Shown here one piece after another: positions 1 to 12,448 of a stretch of 64,000 nt of DNA. Numbering within the stretch: the stretch's first letter is position 1; each line of letters starts with the position of its first letter. Origin of the DNA: Ricinus communis (lineage: Eukaryota; Streptophyta; Magnoliopsida; Malpighiales; Euphorbiaceae); the NCBI RefSeq assembly GCF_019578655.1, contig NC_063263.1, positions 27,961,001 through 28,025,000 of the forward strand, read 5' to 3'. The notes beneath the pieces are model-generated. The model saw only the letters and a list, made by a program, of their open reading frames with translations, was not told the origin of the DNA and did no database searches. The translations under genes were made by a program, and so were the position numbers.

Positions 1-690
1 TAGCAACCACACACCCCAATAACTAATGAGTTATGATACATATGGAATGCAAGAAAACACCCTCCAATCAAGATGATTCCAAAACCCAAGGATCTCATCA
101 AGTGAAGTTAGGAAAAACTAGTTCCAACAATGAAAATAGCACTTGAATTCAACTCCAAACGCCACAAACCAAGTATGATTTGATAAGTTAAGAATCAAAC
201 ACAAGATTTTGGTTAGAGAACGCCACAAACTAAAAATAGTTTGATAAGTTCAAAGTTCATGCAAGAACTTAAGCAAAAACACTCACAAAGAGCAAACAAA
301 GATTATCATTCAAAATTCTATCCTTTACAAATGAATTTGGCTTTGATATTTATAGCCAAAATAAGACAAAGAAACCTAAATAGATGTCTTTTAAGCTTCC
401 CCACGTTTTCCCTTTAATTCCCCTTAAAACTCATTAAAAATGGCTGTTTTTTTACATTGATGGCCCTCATTTTGTAACTCCCCAAATGACAACTAAACAT
501 GTGGCACTCATTTGTCACTCCACACAACACACATATAACTCACACCTAATAAAATAATCCTTAATTAAATAAAAATAAACTAAAACAATTACTTAAGCTA
601 AAACCCAAAAGATAAAAACCCATATAAATATGAATTAAGCCCAAAGGCCTAATCATAGCTGAATGGCTTTTATTCTTCAAAATGGACTGA
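1..690. repeat. TE-derived noncoding sequence, LTR-like
   Basis: AT-rich sequence with no credible coding frame. It contains a twice-repeated phrase (gccacaaac followed by tttgataagtt) near 160-190 and 225-250. A related gccacaaa word occurs in the LTR at 25.3-26.0 kb, which suggests a fragment of a similar Ty3 LTR on the minus strand. The ends are not visible because the window starts inside it. The assignment is inference. Confidence 0.25.
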
Positions 691-1595
691 ATGCTTCATT
701 ATATGGTTGGATTCTTATTTTCATGCATGAGTTGCATTTCCATTTTGGGCCTTTTGGTGCATGCCTTTTCAATGGAATCTCATGGCAGCCTTGATTCATA
801 TCACAGTTTAATACCAGTGTACCTGCATTTCAAAGACCAATATACCTCTAATTTAATAACAATGAACTTACACTCAAGACGAATACCTACACGTTTGAAG
901 TTTTCATTAAAGAGTTTCAGGTACAAGAGCGATGTACGTGCAATTCAAATACTAATATATTTCCAGTTTAATACAGATGCATTTGCAGTTCAAGACCAAT
1001 GTACACTCAGTTCAATGACAATGTACCTGCTTGTTTGAGATTTTATCAAAGAACTTCAAGTACAATAACTATGCACTTGTTGGTATTTGCTCATTTGGAG
1101 ATTTTGTTAAAGTTTTTTTTTTATTTTACAACTATTATTAATTGTTCGAAATTATAAACAGTAGATATTAAATATATAATTTTAATGCATATTCAATTTT
1201 TTTGTTTTATTAAATATAAAAATCAATTTACAAGAAAACAATTAATATGAATTCAAAAAGACTCATTTTTTGGTCGAATTTAATTGAAACTCTTGGTATA
1301 CATGTACCATAAAATTAGCTATATATCATTATTTTATTTTTCTAATTTTTCAATCCTTCCACCCATCAATATATTTGTTAACAATTTTTACAGATAAATT
1401 TGTATTAGAATTTTAATTATTAAAATATTTTTAACGTTTTTAGTTGTTTTGGTGAAAGTTTTCAATTTCGACAATTAAGTGATATTGAAGGACAAATTAT
1501 TTACATATTTTAATCTGAATTGAAAATTTAATTTAATCAACAAAATAGCAAATTAAGAATTATTTACCAAGTATTTAGTATCTAGTACATAAAAT
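691..1595. other. Gene-free stretch with irregular short repeats
   Basis: No supported gene. Positions about 800-1,075 carry irregular repeats of a tgtacctgc / tgtacgtgc word followed by attcaa-like sequence. This makes a 115-codon open frame at 691-1,038 look protein-like, but its composition follows the repeat rather than any known domain. The rest, to 1,595, is AT-rich filler. Confidence 0.3.
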
Positions 1596-2467
1596 AGATA
1601 TCAAGTTCCGTCTAAAGGACATACAAAACATTGTCCAAAAACAACTCAAAACCAGAGTCTAGTTGTAGGCAAACATTTCTAACAAAAACTATATCCATTT
1701 CAGCATTGTTACCAATTGTGAGCTTAGACTCTTCCTTACTTGGCCCCATCTTGTTTGTGAACCCTTGGAATGTGTAAGAAACATGTTTAGTCGCTGCACT
1801 GTCAAGCCACTAAGTACCAGATGCAGCATTAACCAAATTGGATTCACACAACATAAGAGCTGAGGAGTTACTTGTACGCTAATGCTTCTCTAATCAAAAT
1901 TTATACTTTTGAGCACTCGATTTTCTTATGGCCTTTTTTTGTAAAAGAAACGTTCCAACCCTACACTTCCTAATTGCCTTTGCACTACCCATATCACTAG
2001 TCTCACCAAGTCTTTTATTGTGATTTTGAACAGTACTAGAAGCAAAAGTGGCAAATCACTTACCTTTATTCTTTTGGTGAGGTTTAGATACAAGGAGTGT
2101 GTTGTTAACTTGCGCTGCCGTAACTTTATCTTCCTCAGGGACGCCTATGGAAATAAAATCATTAACATTCCAGGGTTCTCCGCTTGAATTTTAAATGGTC
2201 ATAACTGTCACAAACTCTGTTGGTAAAGTATTGAGAGCCTAGTGAACTATGCACGTGTCAGGAAGAACAATGTCCAAGTTCTTTAGTTTATTTTGAATCC
2301 ATTGCCAAATATATACACTAACACCTCCAACACTGTTGTATTTCATTGAATACATCTACCTCAGAATAGTACCTACTGAACATTGATGGATATTTTATAT
2401 CTTATGAGATATTGCTGTCAGAAAATCCCTTGTTGTGGTTTCAGGAAGACCACTAAGTAAATGATCA
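1596..2467 (-). pseudogene. Ty1/copia gag-protease remnant
   Basis: Read leftwards, the minus strand gives a broken copia polyprotein. First is a gag stretch with the LSGLPE word (about 2,455), then a gag C-terminus with PEEDKVTAAQVNN (about 2,135-2,100). A degraded zinc-knuckle region follows, then the protease start WLDSAATKHV (about 1,815-1,785), where the usual catalytic DSG is DSA. After that come GFTNKMGP and LDNVLYV-like segments typical of the copia protease/GAG-pre-integrase region. Stops and frameshifts interrupt every domain. No LTR of its own is visible. It abuts a truncated Tat-like LTR at about 2,468, which probably inserted into or replaced its 5' end. Confidence 0.7.
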
Positions 2468-4213
2468 AAAATGAATTACGAACCCAATAATGAAAGTTAC
2501 TGTTTTTCTCGAGTATTAAAAGATTAAGAATGATTGTATCCTAATTAAGGTTGTGAATAATTGAACCAAAAATTATTTTCTAAAAACAATTTAGACTAAA
2601 TTGACAAAAAAAAATTTGTGGGGTGAAATTGCAAATTTTGAAAGTTCAGGAATCAAAGTATAAAAAGCTATAAAACTTTTTAGCCCTTGAGCCAAACGGC
2701 TCTTCGTACAGCCGAATCGGCTATACCCCTCGCCGATCGATTCTACATAGTCCCAATTGGCCTAGAATTTGAAATATGTATTGTTTTCTGTAATTTTCAC
2801 TTTAAAATGCCAAAATTAGTGAAAATACACATTCTAAAATCTTGTCTTGATAAAAATTAGAATTTTAAATAATTTTTAATAATTGATTTGGTATTTAATG
2901 ATAAACACTTCAATAAGTCCAAAATAATTATTTTTAATTATAAGCATTATCAAGAATTGAGAATGTATTTTAAGAAGGCTCTTTTCTAAATCTTCTTTTT
3001 ATAAATAGAAAGAGAGGCCTTGAGTTTAAGATTAGCAATTCTCAGCAACTAATAGTAATAGATAGTTTCTTCTGGCAACTTTCCATAAAGTGGTGTCAGT
3101 ATTAAGCATTTCATCACACTTTCAAAAATCAAAACACAAACTCTAAATACTTTGGATTCCTATCCAATTTACAATTTAATCTTGTCCACATGAGACTCGA
3201 TGAATAAAATACGGTAATAGCTTAAGGTTCTAAAACATTTACATCATCATATTTCTTCCCTTTTTTCTATTTTTTTTTTGTATTTTGCTTATTGTTTTAA
3301 TTGTTAGAAACATGCTAGGAATAACATTATCTTTTATGATCTTTTTTTTTTGTTAAATATGCTTAGAATTAGTTTCTGGCATCATTTATATGTCTTTATG
3401 ATATGCATGCTTCCTGAATTTTAAAACGGATAATTTCATATTCTAGGATGTTGAATCTTGTAACCATGTATGTAGATTAATATCCTAGATTATGTTTCTT
3501 TGATGATGATTGTGAGTATTGGCATGAGTTAATTAGGGTTGCATGATTAGTTTAACATTTTCAGAAATTTTCACATTGGGAGATTTTACTTACTGTAAGT
3601 TTATTGTGTCTTTTTGCCTTTAAATTTAGTTATTTTATGTGTTATTCCATGCAATGTACGAATATTAATTATGTTTCACGTGTTTTATGCAGGTACATCA
3701 GAGTTTTTGGGATTGGAGTGCCAAAAATAATAAAGTCGGCCTAGAACAGGAGGTTAGAGTCCATCATATGTGTGCATAGTCGTAGAGTTGATAAGCTTTA
3801 TAATGTCACCAATCGGCTGTCTGTAGAGCCGATCGGCTTTCTGATGTCATGAATCGGTTGTTCGTCTCAAATTGCCTTAATTCATGGATTTTCAAGCCCT
3901 TTTGTTGATTTTTGTCAATTTTGACTTAGTTTAGTCATTTTTCTTAAGTTTATTAGTTGTAGAAAGGGTTGTAATAGTTATTTTTACTGTTTTCTTTATC
4001 TTGCTTTATTGTTTCTACTTTACCATACATAACTCTCTAACTATATGATTGTTAATCAAATTAGACATCTAGGCTTATGCCCTAAAACTTGGACTTTGGC
4101 ATGAAATTTATAGTCCATTAGGTTAACATATTCGTAAGTTTAGGCTTTAATTAGAATCCAATTAGAATTGGTGGACTTTTCCATGCTTAGTTAATTAATC
4201 AACTTCCTTAAAA
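2468..4213 (+). repeat. 5' LTR of Tat-like element, truncated at both ends
   Basis: Aligns by eye with 7,280-9,020: shared phrases include tctcgag near the start, ataaatagaaagagaggcct, gtacgaatattaat, tccaaatttt-type linkers and ttagttaattaatcaact near the end. It carries the same two clusters of short palindromic words (cores gccgatcgg / ccaatcgg) at about 2,690-2,765 and 3,808-3,860. The missing TGTCAGCACCC start and the abrupt divergence after 4,213 show truncation. Confidence 0.6.
3000..3007 (+). promoter_or_regulatory. TATA box of Tat-like LTR (copy 1)
   Basis: tataaata followed by gaaagagaggcct. The same box and downstream phrase recur at 7,840 in the partner LTR, and the box alone at 59,909 and 62,305. 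Conservation among copies of this LTR suggests the U3 promoter; not tested. Confidence 0.4.
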
Positions 4214-4549
4214 TTCTAGGAAAGAGAGACTCACCTCGAACCATGTGGAGAAGGATGGTTGTTCTATACTTTGTAACCTTTATCTTTTTACATTTTACGT
4301 GCACCATGGATACCGTACATCTCATGCATCACTTTAACTCCTTATTTTGAAGCCATTTATATTATCATCCTTAGTTTGGATAAGATAAGAAGGGTAAGAG
4401 CCCTAGAAGTCCACTAATTTCAAAGATGGTCCACGAGTAAGACATTGATTCTATCAAGACTACAATCATGGCTGACCTAAAGATTATGATTTTGAGAGGA
4501 ATTCTAGCAAGCCTTAGTTGAGATTTTTGAGAAACAGACTATCCAAAAA
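4214..4549 (+). other. Leader region of Tat-like element
   Basis: Noncoding sequence between the truncated left LTR and the gag remnant. No recognisable primer-binding site of the CGACTCCACT type remains here, consistent with loss of the LTR end. Confidence 0.3.
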
Positions 4550-4559
4550 ATTACTACTG

Positions 4560-5420
4560 CTCCTATAAGTACTACTTATGATGTGGAAGCACGTGGTGAG
4601 CACCTTTTGAACTTAGATGTTTAATGCTAGAAGAAGCTAAGAAAAAGTATGCTCTTATTGTAAAAGCTACTATGGAATCCAAGATTTTGTATAGTTTAAC
4701 TAATAGACTTGACAAGATGCAAGATATGCTAAAAGATTAAGGTTTAGATTCAACCTATAATTTCGATGAACTAGTCCTAACTGAAGAGGACAAGTTACCT
4801 CCCAAATTTCACATGCCTGAAATGTAGAAGTTCAATGGAACTGGAGCTCCAAAGGTGCATTTGAAGCAATATGCTATTATCATGAATACTATTTATTTGG
4901 CTAGGATCCAAATTATTAAGCTATTTGTGCTTTCATTAGAAGGGCTAGCTGTAAACTGACACCATGGGTAGGAAAGGCCTATCAAGTTTGATTAGAAAAA
5001 GTCTTGTGATGCTTTTGTGTAGCAATATGACTACAATTATCACCTAGACGTCTTTATAAAGGATTTAGAATCGATAACGTAAAAGCCTAATGAGTCTTTG
5101 ACTTCTTGACTAGATGGAAAGACACAGTTGGGTTAATGAAGAACAAGCCTTTTAAAAAGAATCAAGTCTGAATGGTAATATTTGATACATATGACTGAAT
5201 TCAAGATAATATAATTATTCAACATACTAGGAGCAAGAAGGCCGAGTTCATCCCTCATCACATAATAACCTTGATGATAACAAGGACCCTCGAAGATAGA
5301 AGAGATTAAAGATTAGTGCTCAAATCCTGAAACATGCAAGGCCAATTACATTCGACTCTAAAATAGAAATCTAGATCGAGTAACAAGTTTTCATATCAAA
5401 GGAAAAAGAGATCATGCTCG
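4560..5420 (+). pseudogene. Tat/Ogre-like gag remnant
   Basis: In one forward frame the sequence gives PPKFHMPEM, a stop, then KFNGTGAPKVHLKQY at about 4,798-4,872. This corresponds to the conserved F-x-G-x-G-x-P-x-x-H motif of Ty3/Tat gag proteins. Upstream is a lysine-rich stretch ending NRLDKMQDMLKD (about 4,705-4,738). Downstream (LVFSLEG-like, then degraded QYDYNYHLD at about 5,025-5,049) the frame is broken by many stops, with frame changes beyond 5,150. No zinc knuckle is seen. The gag cannot be functional. Confidence 0.65.
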
Positions 5421-6559
5421 AAAGGAGTTCAAATCTCTAGGGCAATAAGCTCACAAGTCAATCAGGACTATATTAGATAATATCTTTGAAGAAATAAGAA
5501 AAGAAAAATAAAAAGAACTAGAAAAATAAATCTTGCTGACTAGAGGACTCAAAAAGGTTGGTTATGCAAAACTTAAGGAAATAAAAGGTGAGAGAAATAA
5601 ATTCAACTAGAAAATCCAAAAGGACTAATTGATAACAAGAGTTCTATTATGTAAAATAGAAAAGGTACCCATTTATGCCCTTATTAAACGAACAAAACTT
5701 AATTAGATTCTTTTATTAAATTTATATATAATTTTTTATTGCCCATGCACTACCAAGAGGAAAAACAAAATAAGAAGCAAAATCTCATGAGATATAATGG
5801 AAGCAAGATCATGTTCTTTAACTCTTTTGCAGGAAAAATCCAAGAATTTGTAGCACTCAAGGCTCCATCAACTTTGACATCATGCATAATGAGTTGGCAA
5901 AGCTAGAGTCTTTCAGCTTTCATTCAAACAATTTTATCTTAGGAGAAGTCTTGAAAATTAGTAGTATTATTTGTAAGTATTGATGAAAGAGACTGTAAGT
6001 ACTCTAGTAACTAAATCTAAAAAATGAGAAAATAGGGAAAAAATAATAAAAAGTATAAAGAAAAGAAAAATGCAAAGTTGAAAGACTGAAAGGGTAACTT
6101 AGGCAAAAGTTAAGGCGTAAAAGTAAGAAGAAAAAAGATTCGGTTGTTATCTGCATGAGATTGTGGGAAGGTCACCATTATCATTGCACAAGTTTCAGTA
6201 TAGACCAAGGAAAAACAATTCAATTTTTACATGCTTGAGTTATCTCTAGACTCATGCTTCTTGTGGTCACCATGACTTTTTAGGTCTCTGATATGCATCA
6301 TCGTCTTTATCTTTTTCTTACTAACCATCAGGCTCCATACCCTATGACCAAAGAGTAGAAAAACGAATTGTCAAAGCATGATAAGCACTAGAGTGCTTCT
6401 ACCCAAACGAAATGTTGATTTTTAGAAATAGATTACACGCCATACATAACATGCATATCACACACCTTCACTACCTTCACTTGATGTGATCTCTATATAC
6501 TTGTATATGCTGCTAACTTGTAACAGGAAAATGCTCAATCTACACTCAAGTTTATTTCC
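5421..6559 (+). other. Gene-free interior of Tat-like element
   Basis: Purine-rich, AT-rich sequence with only very short frames. No pol motif (DTG, YxDD, DDE) could be read on either strand, so pol appears deleted rather than mutated. Confidence 0.4.
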
Positions 6560-7085
6560 TACAGTGAAGATTATCAAGTTTACCTTTCAAAGTGGAAGAT
6601 CATCAATTTATATCCTGAAGTGAAATATTCTCATCCCAAAGTGGAATACAATCAATGAAGATCATCAGCTTACTTTTTGAAGTGAAAGCTCACTAGCCTA
6701 GTTTATGAAACTAGAGAATCAATTTAAGTTCTAAAGAATCGACATACATCCCGAAATGGAAATTATACAAGAGAGTGAAGCACATACTAGTCAACACCCG
6801 AAAGTGGAAAATTTACCAAGTCATAATTAAAAGTGGAAATCATAACTCTTTGCTTCCTGAATAGAAGCTAACCAAAAAATTCTAGAAAATCAGTGGCGGA
6901 AGTGATCATCATCTAGAATTTCAAGAAAACAGACGTGTTCCCTAAATCAAACAAGCGTAGTCCTTTAATCAAGCAGGCATAGTCCTACAATTGAACATGC
7001 ATGGTCCTTCAATTGAACATGTGTGGTCCCTAAAATCATACGGGTGTGATCATTAAAACCAGACTGGCGTGGTTCCTAAAATCAA
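6560..7085 (+). repeat. Short tandem and dispersed repeats in Tat-like 3' UTR
   Basis: Two blocks. About 6,560-6,850: repeated words gaagatcatca / aagtggaaa / gtgaaa. About 6,950-7,085: roughly five units of about 28 bp built on (t/c)aatcaagcaggcatagtcct-like sequence, with the variable word catggtcc/cgtggttcc. Ogre/Tat elements are known to carry hypervariable tandem repeats between pol and the 3' LTR, and this block sits exactly there. Unit boundaries are approximate. Confidence 0.5.
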
Positions 7086-7222
7086 AGCTAGATAGAAAGT
7101 TTGCACCGGCTCGGACTACAAAGCATAGCTTTTACAGATCACAATAATATCTTCTATTATATCCTTAATATTTATAATTTATCTCAATTTAGTTATCATA
7201 TTTGTGCTTATAAATCTAAAAT

Positions 7223-7236
7223 AAACAAGGGCAAAC
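7223..7236 (+). other. Polypurine-like tract before 3' LTR
   Basis: aaacaagggcaaac directly precedes TGTCAGCACCC, the position expected for the plus-strand primer. Purine content is imperfect. Confidence 0.4.
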
Positions 7237-9528
7237 TGTCAGCACCCATTTTTCGAATCTAGATATTTAAAGAATTATGGAAAACCTGATGATGAAAGTT
7301 ACTATTTTCTCGAGTCTCGAGAGGTTGAGAATGATTGAATCCCAATTAGAGTTATGAAAAATCGAACCAAATTTTTTTTTTCTAAAATCAATTTGGACTA
7401 AATTGATAGAAGAAATTAAGTTTGATGGATGAAATAATAAATTTTTAAAGTTTAGGGACCAAAGTATACAAAGCTAGAAAAGATTTTAGCCCCTGAGCCA
7501 ATCGGCTCTGCATACAACTGAATCGGTTGTACACAAAGCCGATCGGTTCAGCATAGAGCTGGTTAGCTCTATGTAGAGCCTATTGGCTCAAAATATGAAA
7601 TATAACATCATTTTGTATAAATTTTCACTTTAAAAGCCAAAATTAAAAGAAAAACAATTACACCTTATAGAACCTTTTATCAATAAAAAATTGAATTTAA
7701 ATGATTTTTAATGATTTATTTGGTGTTTATCGATAAAATACCCCGATAAGTCTAAAATAATTATTTTTAATTATAGGTATTATCAAGAGTTGAGAATGTA
7801 TATCAAGAAGGCTCTCTAGTATATTCTAAATATTTTTTCTATAAATAGAAAGAGAGGCCTTGAGCTTAGGATTAGCAATTCTCAACAACTAAGAGCAATA
7901 AAGTTTTTTTTGGCAACTTTCAATAGAACAATATAAGTATTAGGCATGTCATCACACTTTGAAAAATCAAAACACAAACCCTAAATACTCTGGATTCCTA
8001 CCCAATTTACGATTCAACCTCCTCCTCATCATTTCAGATTCGAGGATCTGTAAATTACGGTTAGCCTAAGAGTTCTAAAACATTCACATCATCATATTTC
8101 TTCTCCTTTCTAATTTTCTTTGTATTTTGCTTATTATTTTTGTTAGAAACATGCTAAGAATAACATGATTATCTTCTATGATTTTTTTTTCTTGTATCAA
8201 ATATGTTTAGAATTAGTTTTTAGCATAACTTATATATTTTTACAATATGCACGCTTTCTAGGTTTTAAAACAAATAATTTCATATTCTAGGATTTTAAAT
8301 CTTATAGCCATGTATGTAGATTAACATGCTAAAATATTTTTCTTTGATGACGATTTATGAGTATTGGCATGAGTTAATTAAGGTTGTATTATTAGTTTAA
8401 CGTTTAGAGAAATTATTATATTAGGAGAGTTTATTTACTTAAGTTTGTTTTGTGTCTTTTTGTCTTAAAGTTTAGTTATTTTACGTGTTATTCTGTGCAA
8501 TGTACGAATATTAATCATATTTCACATGCTTTATGCATGTACATCAAAGTTTTTAGGGTTGGAGTGCCAAAAAATAACGAAATTGGCTTAGAACAAGATC
8601 TTAGAGCCGATCAGCTCTATGCGCAGCCGATTGGCTGTGCGTAAAGCCAATCGGCTCTTTGATGTCAACAATGAGCTGTTAGTCCCAAATTGCCATAATT
8701 TATGGATTTTCGAGCCCTTTTGCTCATTTTTACCAATTTTGACTTATTTAGTTGTTTTTCTTAAGTTTATTAGTTTAGGAAAGGTTGTAAAGTTAGTTTT
8801 ACCGCTTTGTTTATCTTGCTTCATTTTTCTACTTTATTTTAATGGATGAATGGTAAGTAACTTATTATATGATTGTTAATAAAATTAGACATCTAGACTT
8901 AGGCCCTAAAACATGGGCTTTGGCATGAAGTTTGTAGGCCATTAGATTAACATATCAGTAAGTTTAGGCTTAAAATCCAATCAGACTTAGCGGGCTTTGT
9001 CATGCTTAGTTAATTAATCAACTCACTTAGAATAAGATAACTGAATCATGCCTTGGCATATAAAATGTTGCCCATTTAGGTTAAAAACTTACGAATTAAA
9101 GCATAATTCGTGATTGGACTAGATTAAGTGGGTTTCCTTGTACATAACTGAATAGATAACTTAGGCTAACAACATAAATGGGAATTGGGCTAAATTTAAA
9201 TAGACCTCACGTGTTTTAGTGCTTGACGTATAGAATTATTATGCTGCATTTATAGGAAACAATCTATTAAGTAATAAAATTAAAAATAGGGATATGCAAA
9301 TACGGAAGTTAGCTTGGGGAGCCATCTCTAGATGTGGCGAAGCTTTCTTATGGAATTTAGTAAGCCACTCAATTAATAAAAGTGTCTCAAAGAATTACCA
9401 TGGTGGCGACTCCCGTTCTCCTTGCTAGTCTCTTTGATTAGTTAATGTGTTCTAAATTAGGTTTAAAGTCTTGCAATGTCGTACTCATTTTAGACACTTG
9501 GGTACGTGTCCGAAACCCCCTACCCACA
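7237..9528 (+). repeat. 3' LTR of Tat-like element, about 2.3 kb
   Basis: Starts TGTCAGCACCC and ends near taccccaca-type sequence after gacacttgggtacgtgtccgaaac, the end phrase shared with the LTR at 59,364-61,425. It contains a TATA box at 7,840 and two palindrome clusters at about 7,492-7,595 and 8,600-8,660 (for example gagccgatcagctc, cagccgattggctg, gccaatcggctc). It is the most complete copy of this LTR family here. Confidence 0.65.
7840..7847 (+). promoter_or_regulatory. TATA box of Tat-like LTR (copy 2)
   Basis: tataaata followed by gaaagagaggcct, matching copy 1 at 3,000. Confidence 0.4.
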
Positions 9529-9671
9529 CATATCTTTTGACTTGTATCAGGTGGTCTATAATTCTTTTTTCAATAGCATCAGTGAGATCAATGGGCTTAG
9601 GAGTTAGCATAGCCAAAACGATATCTGCTAATTCTATGGTCAGCTCAACATCTTTTCTCCATGTATTGAAT

Positions 9672-10271
9672 TAAGGGTGGCCACGATTCAGGAACCGCCA
9701 ATTTCAATTTAAAATTATCGATTCACGATTCAATAGAAACTGGAATTGGACCAGAACCGCTGCTTGGACGGGTTAGGGCGGATTCATGTCCAACCGGTTC
9801 AGACAGACTAAAAAAATTAAGAAAGAATTAAGAAAAGATTTAAATTTAATTTTTTTACCAAAAATTAAAGTGCCTACATATCTTTTTGGAATTTAGAGGA
9901 GTCAACTCATTCCTTTATGAATTTTATTTATTTATTATTTTTATCTTTTTATTCATTATCGTTTTTACTAAAATATCTTTAATATTATTTATGTTATATT
10001 AATAATTTAAAAGAAGCTATTCTTAATTGAAATAATAAATTAAATTATAATATTAATAAAAACTTTTACTATTTATTGTTATTAATCTTTTTTAAGAAAT
10101 AGGCAGTTCGAAATTAGAACTGCGGCTTCTAGTTCCAGTAAATGTTGAACTACCCCTAAATTGGCTCCCCCAGTTTTGATTCCAATTCGAGCTGGTTCAA
10201 GACTAGTTCTGATTTCAGATATAATTGGTCCAATTTTAGTTCGGTTCTAGTTTCGAACCGGCCCATTCCTA
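9672..10271. mobile_element. Possible hAT-type non-autonomous element
   Basis: The left end reads taagggtggccacgattc and the right end, reverse-complemented, reads taggaatgggccggttcg: an imperfect terminal inverted repeat. Internal sequence is rich in aaccggttc / gattcga words at both ends with an AT-rich middle, a pattern common in plant hAT-derived elements. No transposase frame. No clean 8-bp target duplication was found, so the ends are tentative. Confidence 0.3.
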
Positions 10272-10765
10272 GATCTATCTTGAATAGAACTAGTCAATAT
10301 TTCAATGGTTATAATATTATTGTTGATAGAAAAAATGACTAAAAAAATTAAGCCTGCAACAATTTTTACACAAACTGGATAAAAAGAATACTCAAGCTAT
10401 AGATGAACATATAATAAGAATTTGAGTGCATCATATGAACACCTTTGGCTAGATTATATAATATGCAATTAAAATTCTTCACATAAAGCTTATTCAGAAG
10501 TTTATCTAATCTTTGTAAATTTATTACCTTTGGGTGAATAAATCACTTATATTAGTCTATTTCCAAATATAGCTTGTATGTGTCATCTCGAAAATTAATA
10601 TAAAATCTAACACTTTTTTTGAGCTAAATAGTTATATATCAAAGCTGAGACACCCTTAAACTGTATGAGACCGGCATTTCTAATAATTCGGCAAAAGACT
10701 GTCACTTTGGTGGCTATATTCCTTACTAAAGTAAAAGAAGTCCCTACACTGGGAAAATCTTTACA
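10272..10765. other. Gene-free stretch
   Basis: AT-rich sequence with no supported coding frame, repeat end or RNA gene. Confidence 0.3.
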
Positions 10766-10855
10766 TTACCATGAAACAATCTTAATAATATAATATTATT
10801 CCTTTTTAAATTACCATAAACAATCTTAGTAATATAATATTATTCCTTATAGACA
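10766..10855. repeat. Two-unit tandem duplication, about 45 bp period
   Basis: ttaccatgaaacaatctta begins at 10,766 and ttaccataaacaatctta at 10,811. Both are followed by (a/g)taatataatattattcct. Confidence 0.7.
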
Positions 10856-12448
10856 TGTGGCTTTTTAGTCTTTAAAATTGTATTCTTTAATTTTTTGTGA
10901 CTAAAGCTTATTCTCACAAAATATAGGGCACTATTGATATTTTCATAGAAAATAATTAATTCCTTTATAGGGACAAATGCATGCCATATGTAGGATATAT
11001 AGTCTTGAAGATATATTTTTATATCTCTTCATTGTGTAAATAAATAAAAAAACTTAATTATGGCTTTTATTTTATTTTAGGAAATTGAACAAGAAAAGAA
11101 TGTGCAGGTGTTAAACAATATAAGGAGGGACCCAATTGAAAGGGATCAGTAATTATAAGGGTCAAAAGAAAAATAAATAGACAACAGGCAGTCTGACGCG
11201 CGTTTACAGCATACGCGCGCAACAACTCTTCTGTGTCTTCCACTGACACCTCAAGCGCCTGAAACTCATGCCCTTCTACCCCAATTGTCTAACTTCTGCA
11301 AAAACAAATTCTCTCTCCTCCCAAATCTAAATCTTCTGCTTAATTATCTATTTAATTCTGAACTTTTAATTTTCTTTTCAATTTTAACCATTTCTTTTAA
11401 GATTTTCAAGATTAATTTGATACTATGATTCTTTTTGTCAATTTTAACATTTCGATAAAACTAATTGAAATATCCTATTGATTTTGCTGGATGGCGCCGA
11501 AGACATTAAAATAATCAATTGAAAGAAAGAATTGATGAGTTAGCACCTCAAACTTAAAGCACGTTGGAAAAAGAGAAACGATGCATTTAATTCATAAACC
11601 ACTTCTTCTTCTTCTTGTTGTCCTTCTAGATCCTGTTTCTTGCCTTCTAAATTCGCTCATAATAGAATGACTCATTCTAAACTAGGTCAGGTACAACTAC
11701 TTTGAGAAGTCTCCATCACTATTGACTCTACTTGATGACAATGTCAGTGAGGGAGACAACTCACCAAGCATCAATTTCTTTTAAAGGTGGTTAATAGTTT
11801 AGGGATAAGAAAAGTTGATGCGTTCAGGGATAAGAATGATTAGTGCTTGGGTTAAGATTATTGGTTATGTAGGTAGTAATTTTATGAATTTTAGGATTTG
11901 AAGAAATTAAATAAAAATGAGATTTTATTGTCATTGAGTATTAATATTGTTATTGTGAGAGAAAATAAATTAAAGAGAAAAATAAGAGTATGAGAAAATT
12001 AAAAAAAGATAATGTTGATGAGGAAGCTTTCGATTATGCAGGATTTTGTTAATCGGTTAATTGCTTTAGTAGATACTTGAGATGAAAAATATGAAAATAG
12101 AATGTTGTTAACTATGTTTTCTTTTTAATTATAATGATGCTAAATTGGTTTATATTTTAGTTGTACTCCAATAGAAGGTCTGGCCCCTTGGTTTTTTAAA
12201 GGTAATTGTGATGATTGTTTTCAATTTGCAAAACTTGAAGAGTGGGTATAGGTGGTGATGGTCTTGATTTGGTAACGACAATAATAGAGAGTGGGATTTA
12301 TGTCCTTTGATCCTTTTTCCTTAAACTACTATTGATGCTACGTTTGGCATGGTTGTTTTGGATTTGCAGGATTTGAGGAGTGATTATGGTTGGTTTATAG
12401 ATGGTGATTGTTGTGATCTGGCGATGAAAGTGATGAGTAATAGATTTA
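10856..12448. other. Gene-free stretch
   Basis: No supported gene. Around 11,190-11,340 a locally CG-richer patch (acgcgcg words) leads into a pyrimidine-rich tract that resembles a plant 5' leader, but no convincing coding exon follows on either strand. The rest is AT-rich. Confidence 0.3.

Larger units (their letters stand above)
2468..9528 (+). mobile_element. Degenerate Tat/Ogre-like Ty3 LTR retrotransposon
   Basis: Two related long direct repeats (2,468-4,213 and 7,237-9,528) bracket a short interior holding a dead gag and a repeat-rich 3' UTR. A polypurine-like tract precedes the right LTR. No protease, RT, RNase H or integrase can be read, so pol has been lost. The LTR opening TGTCAGCACCC is shared with the copies at 59,364 and 61,837; the latter group has a CGACTCCACT-type primer site, as I recall for Tat/Ogre elements. 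The left LTR lacks its first ~40 bp and its last part. It no longer aligns with the right LTR after about 4,213. No target duplication was found. Confidence 0.65.

Noticed and set aside
691..1038. 115-codon open frame with a hydrophobic N-terminus resembling a signal sequence
   Set aside because: Composition follows irregular tgtacctgc repeats, there is no domain or splice context, and it lies in TE-like DNA.
6900..7085. CRISPR-like array of about 28-bp units
   Set aside because: Units are adjacent and diverged, without unique spacers, in a plant retrotransposon 3' UTR.
11067..11249. 60-codon minus-strand frame with a hydrophobic C-terminal half
   Set aside because: Short, no homology recognised, no promoter or splice support.
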